Source of the DNA: CAZJRB01 sp964547995
Lineage (GTDB): Bacteria > Planctomycetota > Planctomycetia > Pirellulales > Thermoguttaceae
Assembly: GCA_964547995.1 (NCBI GenBank)
Contig: CAZJRB010000012.1
Location: 1 to 64,000 of the forward strand
Length of the DNA stretch: 64,000 nt
Reading direction: 5' to 3'
The notes under the pieces are model-generated. The model did not search any database and was not told where the DNA came from. It saw only the letters and a program-made list of their open reading frames with translations. This document shows positions 24,264-32,902 of the stretch, in pieces. Position 1 is the stretch's first letter. Each line of letters opens with the position of its first letter. A program made the translations under genes and the position numbers.

Positions 24264-26492
24264 ATGGACCGGTGGTACGCTTTCAGCGTGCTCTTCTCCC
24301 TCGTCTCCCCTACACACAATACCCGTGGTCCCCTCTACATGGAGCAGGCCCTTGCTGCCCTGCACCGAACAAATTGCAAACGTATCCCGGTTGTCCTCGA
24401 ATTCGGCTTCCACGCCAACGAAGTTGGATTGTACCTCCGCTGCCCGCACGCTATCGCGGCTGCGACTCGCCAGCTCGTCCTCGCACACTTCCCTGACTGC
24501 ACCGTCCTCCGCCTACCGGAAAACGCCCTCGATCCGCCCATCGGTCTTTCCGTCCATCGTCTCACCCTTCAGCTTTCGCCGGACATCTTTCCCACCCGCT
24601 TGCACCACGAATTCGACGATTTCCTCAACCATAGTACCGCCGACCCACTAAGCGGTATCCTCGCAATGCTGTCCACTCGCCAGCGTTCGCTCTGGTGCTC
24701 GATACGTCTTCGCTGCCGGCCCGCTCCACTCGGCACGCGGCGGCACGTGCTCCGAATCATCGACCGGCTCTCGCGTCCGTTCTTCACCCGCCATCCCTTT
24801 CTTTCTGAGGTGTACGCAACGGCCGCCCGCTCCCGCTGGCGGCGTCCTCTCGCCTGGGCCCTGGCTTGTGCCTCCGCCCACTGCTGCCCAGCTTCCCCCG
24901 AACGCCCGGCCAAAGACCTTGATGCTGCCCGGGACAAAGCCGACCGGCATTTGTACCTTGTCACGTTGGAGTTGCTCGTCGCGGCCCCTCGCACCGATCG
25001 CCGCCACGCCAAACGCAAGCTCCAGCAGCTTGCCGGGGCGTTTGCCCACTTCACGCTCCCATCGCGAGCCACGTTTCGGCCCAGACGGCGGCCGCGGCCG
25101 TTCCTGTTGAGCGACGCCGAGTTGGCCACGCTCTTCCATCCTGCAACCGAAAGCGTCCGCACCGAAAGCATGGCCACGTCGCACTGGCGGGAGATGGAAC
25201 CTCCCGCGATCATCACCTCGGGAAAAGGGAAGGGCGAAGCCCGACTCGGCCGGCTGAAGTTCCGCTCGCGGCGGGAGGTGTTCGGGATCGCCCGGGACGA
25301 TCGCCGGCGGCACTTGGCGGTGATCGGGAAGACCGGCATGGGAAAGACGACGTTGCTTCAGAACCTCATTGCCTCTGACATCGCCACCGGCCACGGGGTC
25401 GGGCTGCTCGATCCGCACGGCGACCTGGCCGAATCGCTGCTCGACCTGGTCCCCTCCCGGCGGACGAACGACGTGATTCTCTTCGACGTGGGCGATTGGG
25501 AGCACCCGGTGGCCTTCAATCCGCTCGCGTGCCCCGATCCCATGCAGCGGCCGCTGGTGGCCGCCAGTGTGCTCTCGGCGTTCAAGAAGCTCTACGCCGA
25601 CAGTTGGGGCCCTCGGCTGGAACACATCCTCCGAAACGCCCTGCTGGCCCTGCTGGAAGTGCCCGGCACGTCGCTGCTATCGCTCCAGCAGATGCTCGCC
25701 AACCCGTCGTACCGAAAGACGGTGGTCGGGCAGGTTTCCGACCCGGTGGTGCGGTCGTTCTGGATCGACGAGTTCGGGGCCTGGAACGATCGCTTCCGGT
25801 CGGAAGCCGTCGCCCCGATCCAGAACAAGGTCGGCCAGTTCCTGAGCAACCCCATCCTCCGGGCAATCACCGGGCAGGCGAAGAGCACGATCGACCTGCC
25901 CAGGGCGATGGACGCCGGCCAGGTCCTGATCGTCAACCTCAGCAAGGGCCGCGTCGGGGAGGACGCGTCGAGCCTGCTCGGGTCGCTTCTGGTGACGAGC
26001 ATCCAGCAGGCGGCCATGGCCCGGGCGGGCGTTCGCGAGGAAGACCGGCGGGACTTCTACCTGTACGTTGATGAGTTTCAGAACTTCGCCACGGAATCCT
26101 TCGCGACGATCCTGAGCGAAGCCCGGAAGTACCGGCTGAATCTCACGATCGCGAACCAATACCTCGCCCAGATGGACGAGCCGACCCGGGACGCCGTATT
26201 CGGCAACGTGGGCTCGCTCGTCTGTTTTCAGGTGGGGGCCCAGGACGCGGAGATCCTCGCCGAGCAGCTTGCCGGCGACGTGACCGAGGCGGACCTGATC
26301 GCCTTGCCACGGTTCACCGCGTACGTCCGGCTACTCGTCGAGGGGATGCCCACCCGGCCGTTCTCGATGGAGACGTTACCGGCGGCAAGATCGCGGCGGG
26401 GCCGGGGCATGAAGGTTCGCAAGAACTCCCGGCATCGCTACGGACGACGGGTTGACGTGGTAGCTGGCTTAGCCAACAACCGGAATCGCTGA
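24264..26492 (+). CDS. VirD4/TraM-like coupling ATPase, copy 1
   Basis: A 742-residue protein. The N-terminal 330 residues are poorly conserved and Arg-rich. The ATPase part has Walker A VIGKTGMGKTTLL near residue 353, GVGLLDPHGDLAE after it, the conserved YLYVDEFQNFATESF (Walker B, near 602) and ILSEARKYRLNLTIANQYLAQ. This matches type IV coupling proteins with a TraM-recognition-like region, which pump DNA during conjugation or mobilisation. No membrane helix is obvious, so it may be a soluble variant. It sits between FGE paralogues 2 and 3. A second, diverged ATPase is at 45603. An in-frame ATG at 24258 is an alternative start. Confidence 0.85.
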   Translation: MDRWYAFSVLFSLVSPTHNTRGPLYMEQALAALHRTNCKRIPVVLEFGFHANEVGLYLRCPHAIAAATRQLVLAHFPDCTVLRLPENALDPPIGLSVHRLTLQLSPDIFPTRLHHEFDDFLNHSTADPLSGILAMLSTRQRSLWCSIRLRCRPAPLGTRRHVLRIIDRLSRPFFTRHPFLSEVYATAARSRWRRPLAWALACASAHCCPASPERPAKDLDAARDKADRHLYLVTLELLVAAPRTDRRHAKRKLQQLAGAFAHFTLPSRATFRPRRRPRPFLLSDAELATLFHPATESVRTESMATSHWREMEPPAIITSGKGKGEARLGRLKFRSRREVFGIARDDRRRHLAVIGKTGMGKTTLLQNLIASDIATGHGVGLLDPHGDLAESLLDLVPSRRTNDVILFDVGDWEHPVAFNPLACPDPMQRPLVAASVLSAFKKLYADSWGPRLEHILRNALLALLEVPGTSLLSLQQMLANPSYRKTVVGQVSDPVVRSFWIDEFGAWNDRFRSEAVAPIQNKVGQFLSNPILRAITGQAKSTIDLPRAMDAGQVLIVNLSKGRVGEDASSLLGSLLVTSIQQAAMARAGVREEDRRDFYLYVDEFQNFATESFATILSEARKYRLNLTIANQYLAQMDEPTRDAVFGNVGSLVCFQVGAQDAEILAEQLAGDVTEADLIALPRFTAYVRLLVEGMPTRPFSMETLPAARSRRGRGMKVRKNSRHRYGRRVDVVAGLANNRNR

Positions 26493-26672
26493 TGGTCGTG
26501 GGAAGTGATTAGGGACAATGAAAAGGCGAAAATGATCGCGAGCATGGTTCAAAAAGGGGTGGGAAGGGCTATTCCTACCATATTGCAGGTCCGTTCCGAG
26601 ATTATACAATGAACGTACTGTGGCACCCCCCACAGGGTTATTTTTCGGAGCTAATTGACAAGGGAGGCAGAA

Positions 26673-29600
26673 ATGGCTGAGAAATTCGACGCGTACTATG
26701 AATGGCTCGCCATCCCGCCAGAGGATCAGCCCCCCGACTTGTACCGCTTGCTTGCTATTCGCACGTTCGAAGACAAGCCGAGCGTGATTGAGAGTGCCGC
26801 TGACCAGCGGATGGTGCATCTTAGGACATTTCAGTCGGGCAGACACTCCGACGAGTCTCAAAAACTCCTCAACGAAGTTGCTGCCGCAAGGCTCGTCCTC
26901 TTAAACCCCACGAAGAAGGCCGACTACGACGTAAAGCTCCGGGAACTCATGCGACAGCGTGCCGCCGGAGAGCAGGAGAGTGAGGAACTCTCCTCCGAAC
27001 TCGCGACCTTCCTGCGCCAAATGGACGAGCCGGACGTGGCCGCACAGACCCCTTCCGCCCAGACGAAACCGGCCCGCCGCACTCTGCCCAAGGCGACACC
27101 ACTCGACACGGACGAAGCAAGCGAATCGACCGGCGACAGACTCGGTGCGATGTTCGATAGCATCAAGGCCGAAGACCGGGCCGCAACGCCATCGAAGAGA
27201 GCTAAGGAAGCGGGCGGTCCGTCAAGAAAGACCATTCTCATCGCTGCTGGCGTAGGCGCCGCGGTTCTATTGCTCGCAATCTTCGGAGTTTGGGCAACTC
27301 GATCGGGCGACGACAAAGAGCCAACGGTTGCATCCGAGAAAAAGGACGACCAAGCGCCAGCACCCCCGCCGCCCCCATCTGTTCCAAGTGAGCCATCCCC
27401 GGAACCGCCTACGGAGCCAGTGCAGTCGAACCCCGAAAACCGCACGCTCGGAAATCTGCTGGACGAAGACAAACCCGAGGAAATCGCCCAGGTTGGCACG
27501 ACGGAACCCGAGGCAGTCACGGAGCCGGCTGGTCCATCGCTGGAGCCACCTGTACCTTCCCCGGCTGCACCCTCTGAATCTGTCCAACAACGCCTCCCAG
27601 TTCCTTCCGCGGCCGAGCAAGCCAAAATAGCCGCCCTCATCGACAGTACCTACGATCCTGACAACATTGCAAAGCCATCCGAAAAGTTGGAGCTTGCCGG
27701 GCGATTGCTCGAACTCGCAAAGAAGCCGGGGGATAACGCAACCGAGCGTTTTGTTCTTCTACGGAAGGCAACGGAACTCGCCCGTGACGGCGGCGACGCG
27801 GGCTTGATGCTCTCCGCGATCAATGTCATGGGCAAGCAGTTCGAGATCGCTCCGCTCAACGTCAAGGGCAAGCTTCTTCTCCAGTTTGCCGAGGACGCGC
27901 GTGACAAGGCCGCGATCAGTTCGCTGGCCGAAAACATCGCTGGCCCCATCAATGAGGCCCTTGCTGCCGGTCGGCCCGACGCCGCGTACGCGATCATCGA
28001 CGCAGCATACAACGCAGTGATGCGGGTGCGGGCCACCGAGCACCGCAAGTCCCTGCACGAAAAGCGTGAAGCGGTGTCGAAACTCTACCAACCGTGGCTT
28101 CGAAACCGCCAGGCCCTGGCCGCTCTCGAAAAGAACCCGGACCACCCGGAGGCAAATCTCGCCGCGGGACGTTACGCTTGCTTCACCGAAGGCAAATGGG
28201 ACGAAGGCCTGTCGATGTTGGCCAAGGGAAGCGATCCCACGTTGCAGGCGGTCGCCAAACAGGAGTTGGCGAATCCAACAGACCCTCTTCCCCAGGTGGC
28301 GCTCGCCGACGCGTGGTGGGCCGCAGCGGAATCGGAGTCCAAGGACATCCAACCCATTCTGAAGCAACACGCCGCTGATTGGTATCAGCGGGCGCTGCCC
28401 GCAGTCACATCCGTGGTCGTCAAGGACAAGTGTACACAAAGACTTGGCGAAGTGGCGAGACTTGCCTCAGCGGCACCGCAATTTGTGACGCAGACACGGC
28501 CAGCCCTACCAACCCAAGCGGATGCAACTTCACGAGGCAGGGCCCCGGCGTTGGCAGTCGCCCCGTTCGACGCCGAGCGGGGGAAGCAGTACCAGGAGGG
28601 ATGGGCCAGGTATCTCAAATTGCCGCCAGAACTATCGCTCGACCTGCGCGACGGCGTCAAGATCGAATTCGTGCTGATTCCCCCAGGGGAGTTCGTGATG
28701 GGCTCCCCGGAGGCGGAGCGGCAAGTCGCCCTGGCTCAGGCGACGGTGGGCTGGGCGAAAGAGCGGATTCCGACCGAAGGACCACAGCACAAGATCAAGA
28801 TTAGCCAGCCGTTCTATCTGGGCAAATACGAAGTGACGCAGGCTCAATGGCAAGCGGTGACGGGGAGCAATCCTTCGAGGTTCAAGGACCCTATGAACCC
28901 AGTCGAACAGCTGAGTTGGGACGATATCCAGCCGTTCCTGGCAAAACTGAACATCGCATTCGAGGGCAAGGGGATGCTGTTTGATCTTCCGACTGAGGCA
29001 CAATGGGAGTACGCGTGCCGCGCGGGTACGACAACGGCATTCTCTGTGGGCGACGACCTGGCTCTGCTTTCTCAGTGTGCCTGGGTGAAAGCGAACTCGG
29101 GTGGCCGAGCGCGCCCGGTGGGGCAAGGACAACCAAACGCATGGGGGCTCTACGACATGCATGGGAACGTCCGGGAGTGGTGTTCGGACTGTTATGGTGC
29201 CGACTACTACGCGAAGTCGCCTCCGGCTGATCCTACCGGCCCGCCCACAGGCTCGCACCGCGTGCATCGCGGCGGGTGCTGGGACCACCCGCCGAGGCTC
29301 TGTCGGGCAGCGTTTCGTCACCACGACCCGCCTGGCTACCGGTACGGCGACCTGGGTTTCCGGCTGGCCCTAGTTTTGGCGGGCAGGACGCCTGAGCCGG
29401 CGCGGAAGCCGACTTCCCGTCGAACGACGGTTTCCAAGCAGCCGAAGGAACTCACCATCGACGTGCCCGGCGGGGTGAAGATGGAGTTTGTCCTAATTCC
29501 AGCGGGGGAGTTCATGATGGGCTCATCCGAGGCTGAACGGCAGATCGCTTTGGTTCAGGAAACCGACGGTTGGGCAAAAGAGCGGATTCCAACCGAAGGC

Positions 29601-30224
29601 CCGCAGCACAACGTGAAGATCACCCAGCGGTTCTACCTTGGCAAGTACGAGGTAACGCAGGCCCAATGGCAGGCGGTGATGGGAAATAATCCGTCGAGGT
29701 TCAAGGACCCGATGCACCCGGTCAAGCAGGTCAGTTGGGACGATATCCAGCCCTTCTTGGCAAAACTAAACGCAGCGTTCCAGAAGAAGGGGATGCTGTT
29801 TCGTTTGCCCACCGAGGCGGAGTGGGAATATGCTTGCCGGGCCGGGACGACGACGGCGTTCTATTTCGGTGACAACCCGGCACTGCTTGCGCAGCACGGC
29901 TGGTTCAAGGACAATTCGGGCGGCAAGACGCACCCGGTGGGGCAGGGCCAGCCGAACCCGTGGGGTCTGTATGATATGCACGGGAACGTCTGGGAGTGGT
30001 GTTCGGACTGGTACGGTGCCGACTACTACGCGAAGTCGCCTCCGGCTGATCCTACCGGTCCGCCTACAGGCTCGCACCGTGTGTATCGCGGCGGGGGTTG
30101 GTCCAGCCCGGCGAGGCATTGCCGGGCGGCCTTCCGCGACCACTTCAACCCGGGCGACCGGCACTTCCACCTCGGCCTCGGCTGCCGCCTCTCTCTAGTT
30201 TTGGTGGACGCACGTAGCAAGTAG
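26673..30224 (+). CDS. Giant J-like/TM/FGE-domain protein, paralogue 3
   Basis: 1183 residues: J-like module (YYEWLAIPPEDQPPDLYRLL), membrane helix at about 187-209 (TILIAAGVGAAVLLLAIFG), Pro-rich linker, helical region, then two FGE domains (about 660-902 and 934-1179) and no extra C-terminal domain. The two FGE domains are close copies but differ at the residues that would form the ligand surface. The linker region shares a nearly identical DNA stretch with paralogue 2 (around 27561-27661). The upstream sequence is unrelated to the 357-bp leader of the other two. GGGAGG precedes the ATG. A surface-recognition role connected with DNA transfer is possible from the neighbours, but is inference. 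Confidence 0.8.
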   Translation: MAEKFDAYYEWLAIPPEDQPPDLYRLLAIRTFEDKPSVIESAADQRMVHLRTFQSGRHSDESQKLLNEVAAARLVLLNPTKKADYDVKLRELMRQRAAGEQESEELSSELATFLRQMDEPDVAAQTPSAQTKPARRTLPKATPLDTDEASESTGDRLGAMFDSIKAEDRAATPSKRAKEAGGPSRKTILIAAGVGAAVLLLAIFGVWATRSGDDKEPTVASEKKDDQAPAPPPPPSVPSEPSPEPPTEPVQSNPENRTLGNLLDEDKPEEIAQVGTTEPEAVTEPAGPSLEPPVPSPAAPSESVQQRLPVPSAAEQAKIAALIDSTYDPDNIAKPSEKLELAGRLLELAKKPGDNATERFVLLRKATELARDGGDAGLMLSAINVMGKQFEIAPLNVKGKLLLQFAEDARDKAAISSLAENIAGPINEALAAGRPDAAYAIIDAAYNAVMRVRATEHRKSLHEKREAVSKLYQPWLRNRQALAALEKNPDHPEANLAAGRYACFTEGKWDEGLSMLAKGSDPTLQAVAKQELANPTDPLPQVALADAWWAAAESESKDIQPILKQHAADWYQRALPAVTSVVVKDKCTQRLGEVARLASAAPQFVTQTRPALPTQADATSRGRAPALAVAPFDAERGKQYQEGWARYLKLPPELSLDLRDGVKIEFVLIPPGEFVMGSPEAERQVALAQATVGWAKERIPTEGPQHKIKISQPFYLGKYEVTQAQWQAVTGSNPSRFKDPMNPVEQLSWDDIQPFLAKLNIAFEGKGMLFDLPTEAQWEYACRAGTTTAFSVGDDLALLSQCAWVKANSGGRARPVGQGQPNAWGLYDMHGNVREWCSDCYGADYYAKSPPADPTGPPTGSHRVHRGGCWDHPPRLCRAAFRHHDPPGYRYGDLGFRLALVLAGRTPEPARKPTSRRTTVSKQPKELTIDVPGGVKMEFVLIPAGEFMMGSSEAERQIALVQETDGWAKERIPTEGPQHNVKITQRFYLGKYEVTQAQWQAVMGNNPSRFKDPMHPVKQVSWDDIQPFLAKLNAAFQKKGMLFRLPTEAEWEYACRAGTTTAFYFGDNPALLAQHGWFKDNSGGKTHPVGQGQPNPWGLYDMHGNVWEWCSDWYGADYYAKSPPADPTGPPTGSHRVYRGGGWSSPARHCRAAFRDHFNPGDRHFHLGLGCRLSLVLVDARSK

Positions 30225-30507
30225 GTCGAATCGGAGGGTCGCGCAGGCCCGTGCGTAGCCAGGCCAAGGAGCGGACCGACTTTGATGGGCTGGAGATTGC
30301 CACGCCGGAGCGACCGTCCGAGTGTGACCCCTGGCGCCGCTTCCCTTTCCATGCTAGCGACTTCGGTCGTCAGTTGCGAGAACCTGCTGACCGTCCGCCA
30401 GTCGCACATTCGCAGAAGACTCGGCACTCTGCCCCCCGAGTTGATGCAGGAAGTGGATGATGCGTTGAGCATGTCCCTCGGCTTGCGTTGAGGCGTTCAA
30501 AGCCCAC

Positions 30508-30546
30508 GAAAAAAGGACGGTAGCTCCATGGAGAGCTACCGTCCTT
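30508..30546 (-). terminator. Rho-independent terminator (minus strand)
   Basis: A perfect 14-bp stem (30513-30526 with 30533-30546) and a 6-nt loop; on the minus strand it is followed by a run of T. It lies 25 bp past the stop of the gene at 30572. The remainder of 30225-30571 holds no convincing gene. Confidence 0.85.
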
Positions 30547-30571
30547 ATGTGACGCGAATCGCGGTTCTCCC

Positions 30572-30811
30572 TCACCCGCTGATTGTCGCCTCCTTCTCGG
30601 TAACGAACTTCATCGCGAGGTCCAAAACGGCGATCGCTTGGGGAAGGTCGCCGAGGCCGAACGAGTTCGACGACTTCCACTCGCCGTCCGAGTCGTCGCG
30701 GTAGCGTCGCTGAAGCGAAACGTTACGAACATGGCGTTTTCCGCCCTCGACCTCGTTGGCGAACACGCTGGCCGTAACAGGACCAATGCGGAACACTCTC
30801 TCGGGTTTCAT
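30572..30811 (-). CDS. Small hypothetical protein, 79 residues
   Basis: Starts MKPERVFRIGPVTASVF with GGAGG 7 bp upstream. The product has a beta-strand-rich first half (RNVSLQRRYRD) and a C-terminal helix (LGDLPQAIAVLDLAMKFVTE). It resembles the protein at 49316 (IQVGEVSISVFRG, LQRRYRS, then WVAAIDALKQCVKWY), so the element carries two relatives. This type is part of the element's accessory backbone; function unknown. It follows the gene at 30849 by 37 bp in one operon. Confidence 0.65.
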   Translation of the reverse strand: MKPERVFRIGPVTASVFANEVEGGKRHVRNVSLQRRYRDDSDGEWKSSNSFGLGDLPQAIAVLDLAMKFVTEKEATISG

Positions 30812-30848
30812 GAGATTCCTCCTTTTCAGGGAATTGGGAAGGGTGAAG

Positions 30849-31139
30849 TCAGTAGTCGGACGGCAGCAGGGCGGTAATCGCACCGCCGTCGCCGTCCTCG
30901 ATGAACCACAGACGCTGTTGCGTCTCGGCGTCCTCGAAAACCTGTAGGTAGTCGAGGCCGCCGTGCTGCCGGGCCTTCTCTTGAAGAACGCCCAGACAGC
31001 GGACGATTTCCTCGGTCCCAAACGCCTTGATTGCCGCAGGTGTGGCCAAGAACGGCTTAGCCGCGTGCGGTCGGAAGGCGTTTTGGGATGCCGAGTGATC
31101 CAAGGGCACCTCTTGGGGCTTTAGGGAAAGTAGGGGCAT
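30849..31139 (-). CDS. Small hypothetical protein, 96 residues
   Basis: ATG at 31139 with GGAGG 7 bp upstream. The product is a small alpha/beta protein (ATPAAIKAFGTEEIVRCLGVL, then RLWFIEDGDGGAITALLP). It is the first gene of a two-gene minus-strand operon with 30572, ended by the terminator at 30508. I do not recognise the family. Confidence 0.6.
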   Translation of the reverse strand: MPLLSLKPQEVPLDHSASQNAFRPHAAKPFLATPAAIKAFGTEEIVRCLGVLQEKARQHGGLDYLQVFEDAETQQRLWFIEDGDGGAITALLPSDY

Positions 31140-31410
31140 ACGGGCACCTCCGATGGTTTGAAAGGAGCGGCGATTCGCGTGAACCCCGATGCGGAATCGG
31201 GCCGTCTACGGTGCCATAGCTTGACGAGGAGCGCAAGTGCCAAGTCACATACCTCCCCAAAACGCACTATCACGATGCTCTGTTCCGGGACTTGGCCCCA
31301 CTTTCGCCAACCAGTTATTCGGCGTAAAATACCTTTCACCGCTGGAGTCAAGCACAATTAACTACCCCCACGGGGGGGCAAAGGGAAGACGACTCTACGG
31401 AGAACACATC

Positions 31411-32469
31411 ATGGCGACGATCACGCTCAATCTTGAGGGGGTTCCCGTAACGGTGACGCAACGGAACGTGGAAGTCACCAAACTCCGCCTGGACGAAGGT
31501 AACCCTCGTATCGGTCTCTACCGAGATAGTCAACCAAAGGAACACTTATCCGATGCCGATATGCTGTTCGCGATTAAGAACCGAAGTCCTTACGCCTACG
31601 CCAAACTCCGCGAATCAATTGAGATCAACCACGGTATAATAAATCCTATTTGGATCGGTCCTGAGGAGAATGGTGAACACCTGGTAATAGAAGGCAACAC
31701 ACGCGTTCTCGTGTACCGCGAACTAGCACAGAAGTATCCGGCCAGTGACGAATGGAAAACGATACGGGCAAACGTATTGCCCATGGGTATTCAGGAGTCA
31801 CAAGTCAACTTCATTCGCTTAGAGGCGCATCTACGTGGTGTGACTGAGTGGGATGCGTACGAGAGAGCGAGATATCTCTATATTCTGAACGAAGAGGAGG
31901 GGTACTCTGTTCCCCGTCTTGAGCAGTTGACGCGTCTCGATGCCAGGAAGATCCAGATCGAAATCCGCGCCTTCAGAGACATGGCGGCGACATACCACGA
32001 ACGCTTTCCAAACGATCCCTACGAAGCACAGAAATTCAGCTACTTTGTTGAATTTGAAAGCAGTCCCAAGATCCAGCAAAAGATGCAGGTGCAAGGAAAG
32101 AACTTGGAAGACTTTTGTGAGTGGGTTGGAGAGGGTCGCCTCCCCAAGGCCGAGAACGTGCGACAACTGCCGGAGATCCTTGCCGATGATAGCGCTACCA
32201 CCTATTTCCTAAGTGAAGGATACGAGAAAGCACTCGAACACCTTGCTCTTGCAAAGCCGGACATCGTCTCTCCTTTGTATCGGCGAATTGAGGAGGTTAT
32301 CGATGGGCTTAGGCAAATGCCGTTCTACCAGATCGAGGAAATCCGAGCTGGGGATGCACCGGGCCGACGACGACTCATAGAGCAACTGGCAGAGGTCGCA
32401 TGTGCGATACGAGACCGTGTAACGGTTGCCGACGAGCAGAATGGCGATTCGTTCAATGAGGGTGGCTAG
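31411..32469 (+). CDS. ParB/Srx-like protein A, first gene of the ParB-nuclease-SNF2 operon
   Basis: A 352-residue protein. The N-terminal third has a ParB-like fold: VEVTKLRLDEGNPRIGLY, then LVIEGNTRVLVYREL, the EGNxR box near residues 93-105. It is followed by a helical region (LEQLTRLDARKIQIEIRAF, HTH-like) and the block FSYFVEF plus WVGEGRLPKAENVRQLP. The same blocks occur in the protein at 34361, so the two are paralogues. ParB-like domains bind or cleave DNA and some use nucleotides; DpdB and DndB are distant defence relatives. ATG at 31411 has GGAG upstream; the frame is open to 31237 but the extra residues look non-coding. Confidence 0.7.
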   Translation: MATITLNLEGVPVTVTQRNVEVTKLRLDEGNPRIGLYRDSQPKEHLSDADMLFAIKNRSPYAYAKLRESIEINHGIINPIWIGPEENGEHLVIEGNTRVLVYRELAQKYPASDEWKTIRANVLPMGIQESQVNFIRLEAHLRGVTEWDAYERARYLYILNEEEGYSVPRLEQLTRLDARKIQIEIRAFRDMAATYHERFPNDPYEAQKFSYFVEFESSPKIQQKMQVQGKNLEDFCEWVGEGRLPKAENVRQLPEILADDSATTYFLSEGYEKALEHLALAKPDIVSPLYRRIEEVIDGLRQMPFYQIEEIRAGDAPGRRRLIEQLAEVACAIRDRVTVADEQNGDSFNEGG

Positions 32470-32476
32470 CTCACTT

Positions 32477-32902
32477 ATGGCTGCTTCTGCCGAGCATGAT
32501 TTGATCGTGGCCTTGATAACAAGGAAGATTGTCCAATCCGGATATCAGATTGCGGCTATCGAGTCTTCGTTCGACTGGCTATTCGGAGAGGCTTTTCGCT
32601 TGCCCCCTGCCATTATTCACCATCGCCCAGACCTTCTCGGCGTCCGGGAGCGTCCACCGTTCTTAGCCATCGGCGATGCGAAAACCCCATCAGACCTAAG
32701 CACGCCTCGCACGTCCCAGCAACTTACAGACTATACAAGCCTTAGGCTCGGTAGAGACCAAACGCCCTGTTACGTTGTCATTGGCATTCGGCAAAGTGCT
32801 GCTGCACGACTCCACTCGCTCGTTGCACGTCTTGGAATTGCACCCGACAGGATTTGCGTCGTGGAAGTCCCCGATGCCTTGCTTAACGGGGGCCAACGAT
32901 GA
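32477..32902 (+). CDS. PD-(D/E)XK nuclease-like protein
   Basis: A 141-residue protein with the core HHRPDLLGV, then FLAIGDAKT, i.e. a PD followed about 14 residues later by D-x-K on a beta strand, as in small restriction-type nucleases. The rest is a helix and strand pattern compatible with that fold. It lies 7 bp after ParB-like A and overlaps the helicase start by 4 bp (ATGA at 32899-32902), so it is translated with them. A start at 32456 overlapping the previous stop is also possible. Nuclease activity is inferred. Confidence 0.6.
   Translation: MAASAEHDLIVALITRKIVQSGYQIAAIESSFDWLFGEAFRLPPAIIHHRPDLLGVRERPPFLAIGDAKTPSDLSTPRTSQQLTDYTSLRLGRDQTPCYVVIGIRQSAAARLHSLVARLGIAPDRICVVEVPDALLNGGQR

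Noticed and set aside
17490..30210. True formylglycine-generating enzymes
   Set aside because: The Cys pair of active enzymes is missing from all five FGE domains and there is no sulfatase gene nearby.
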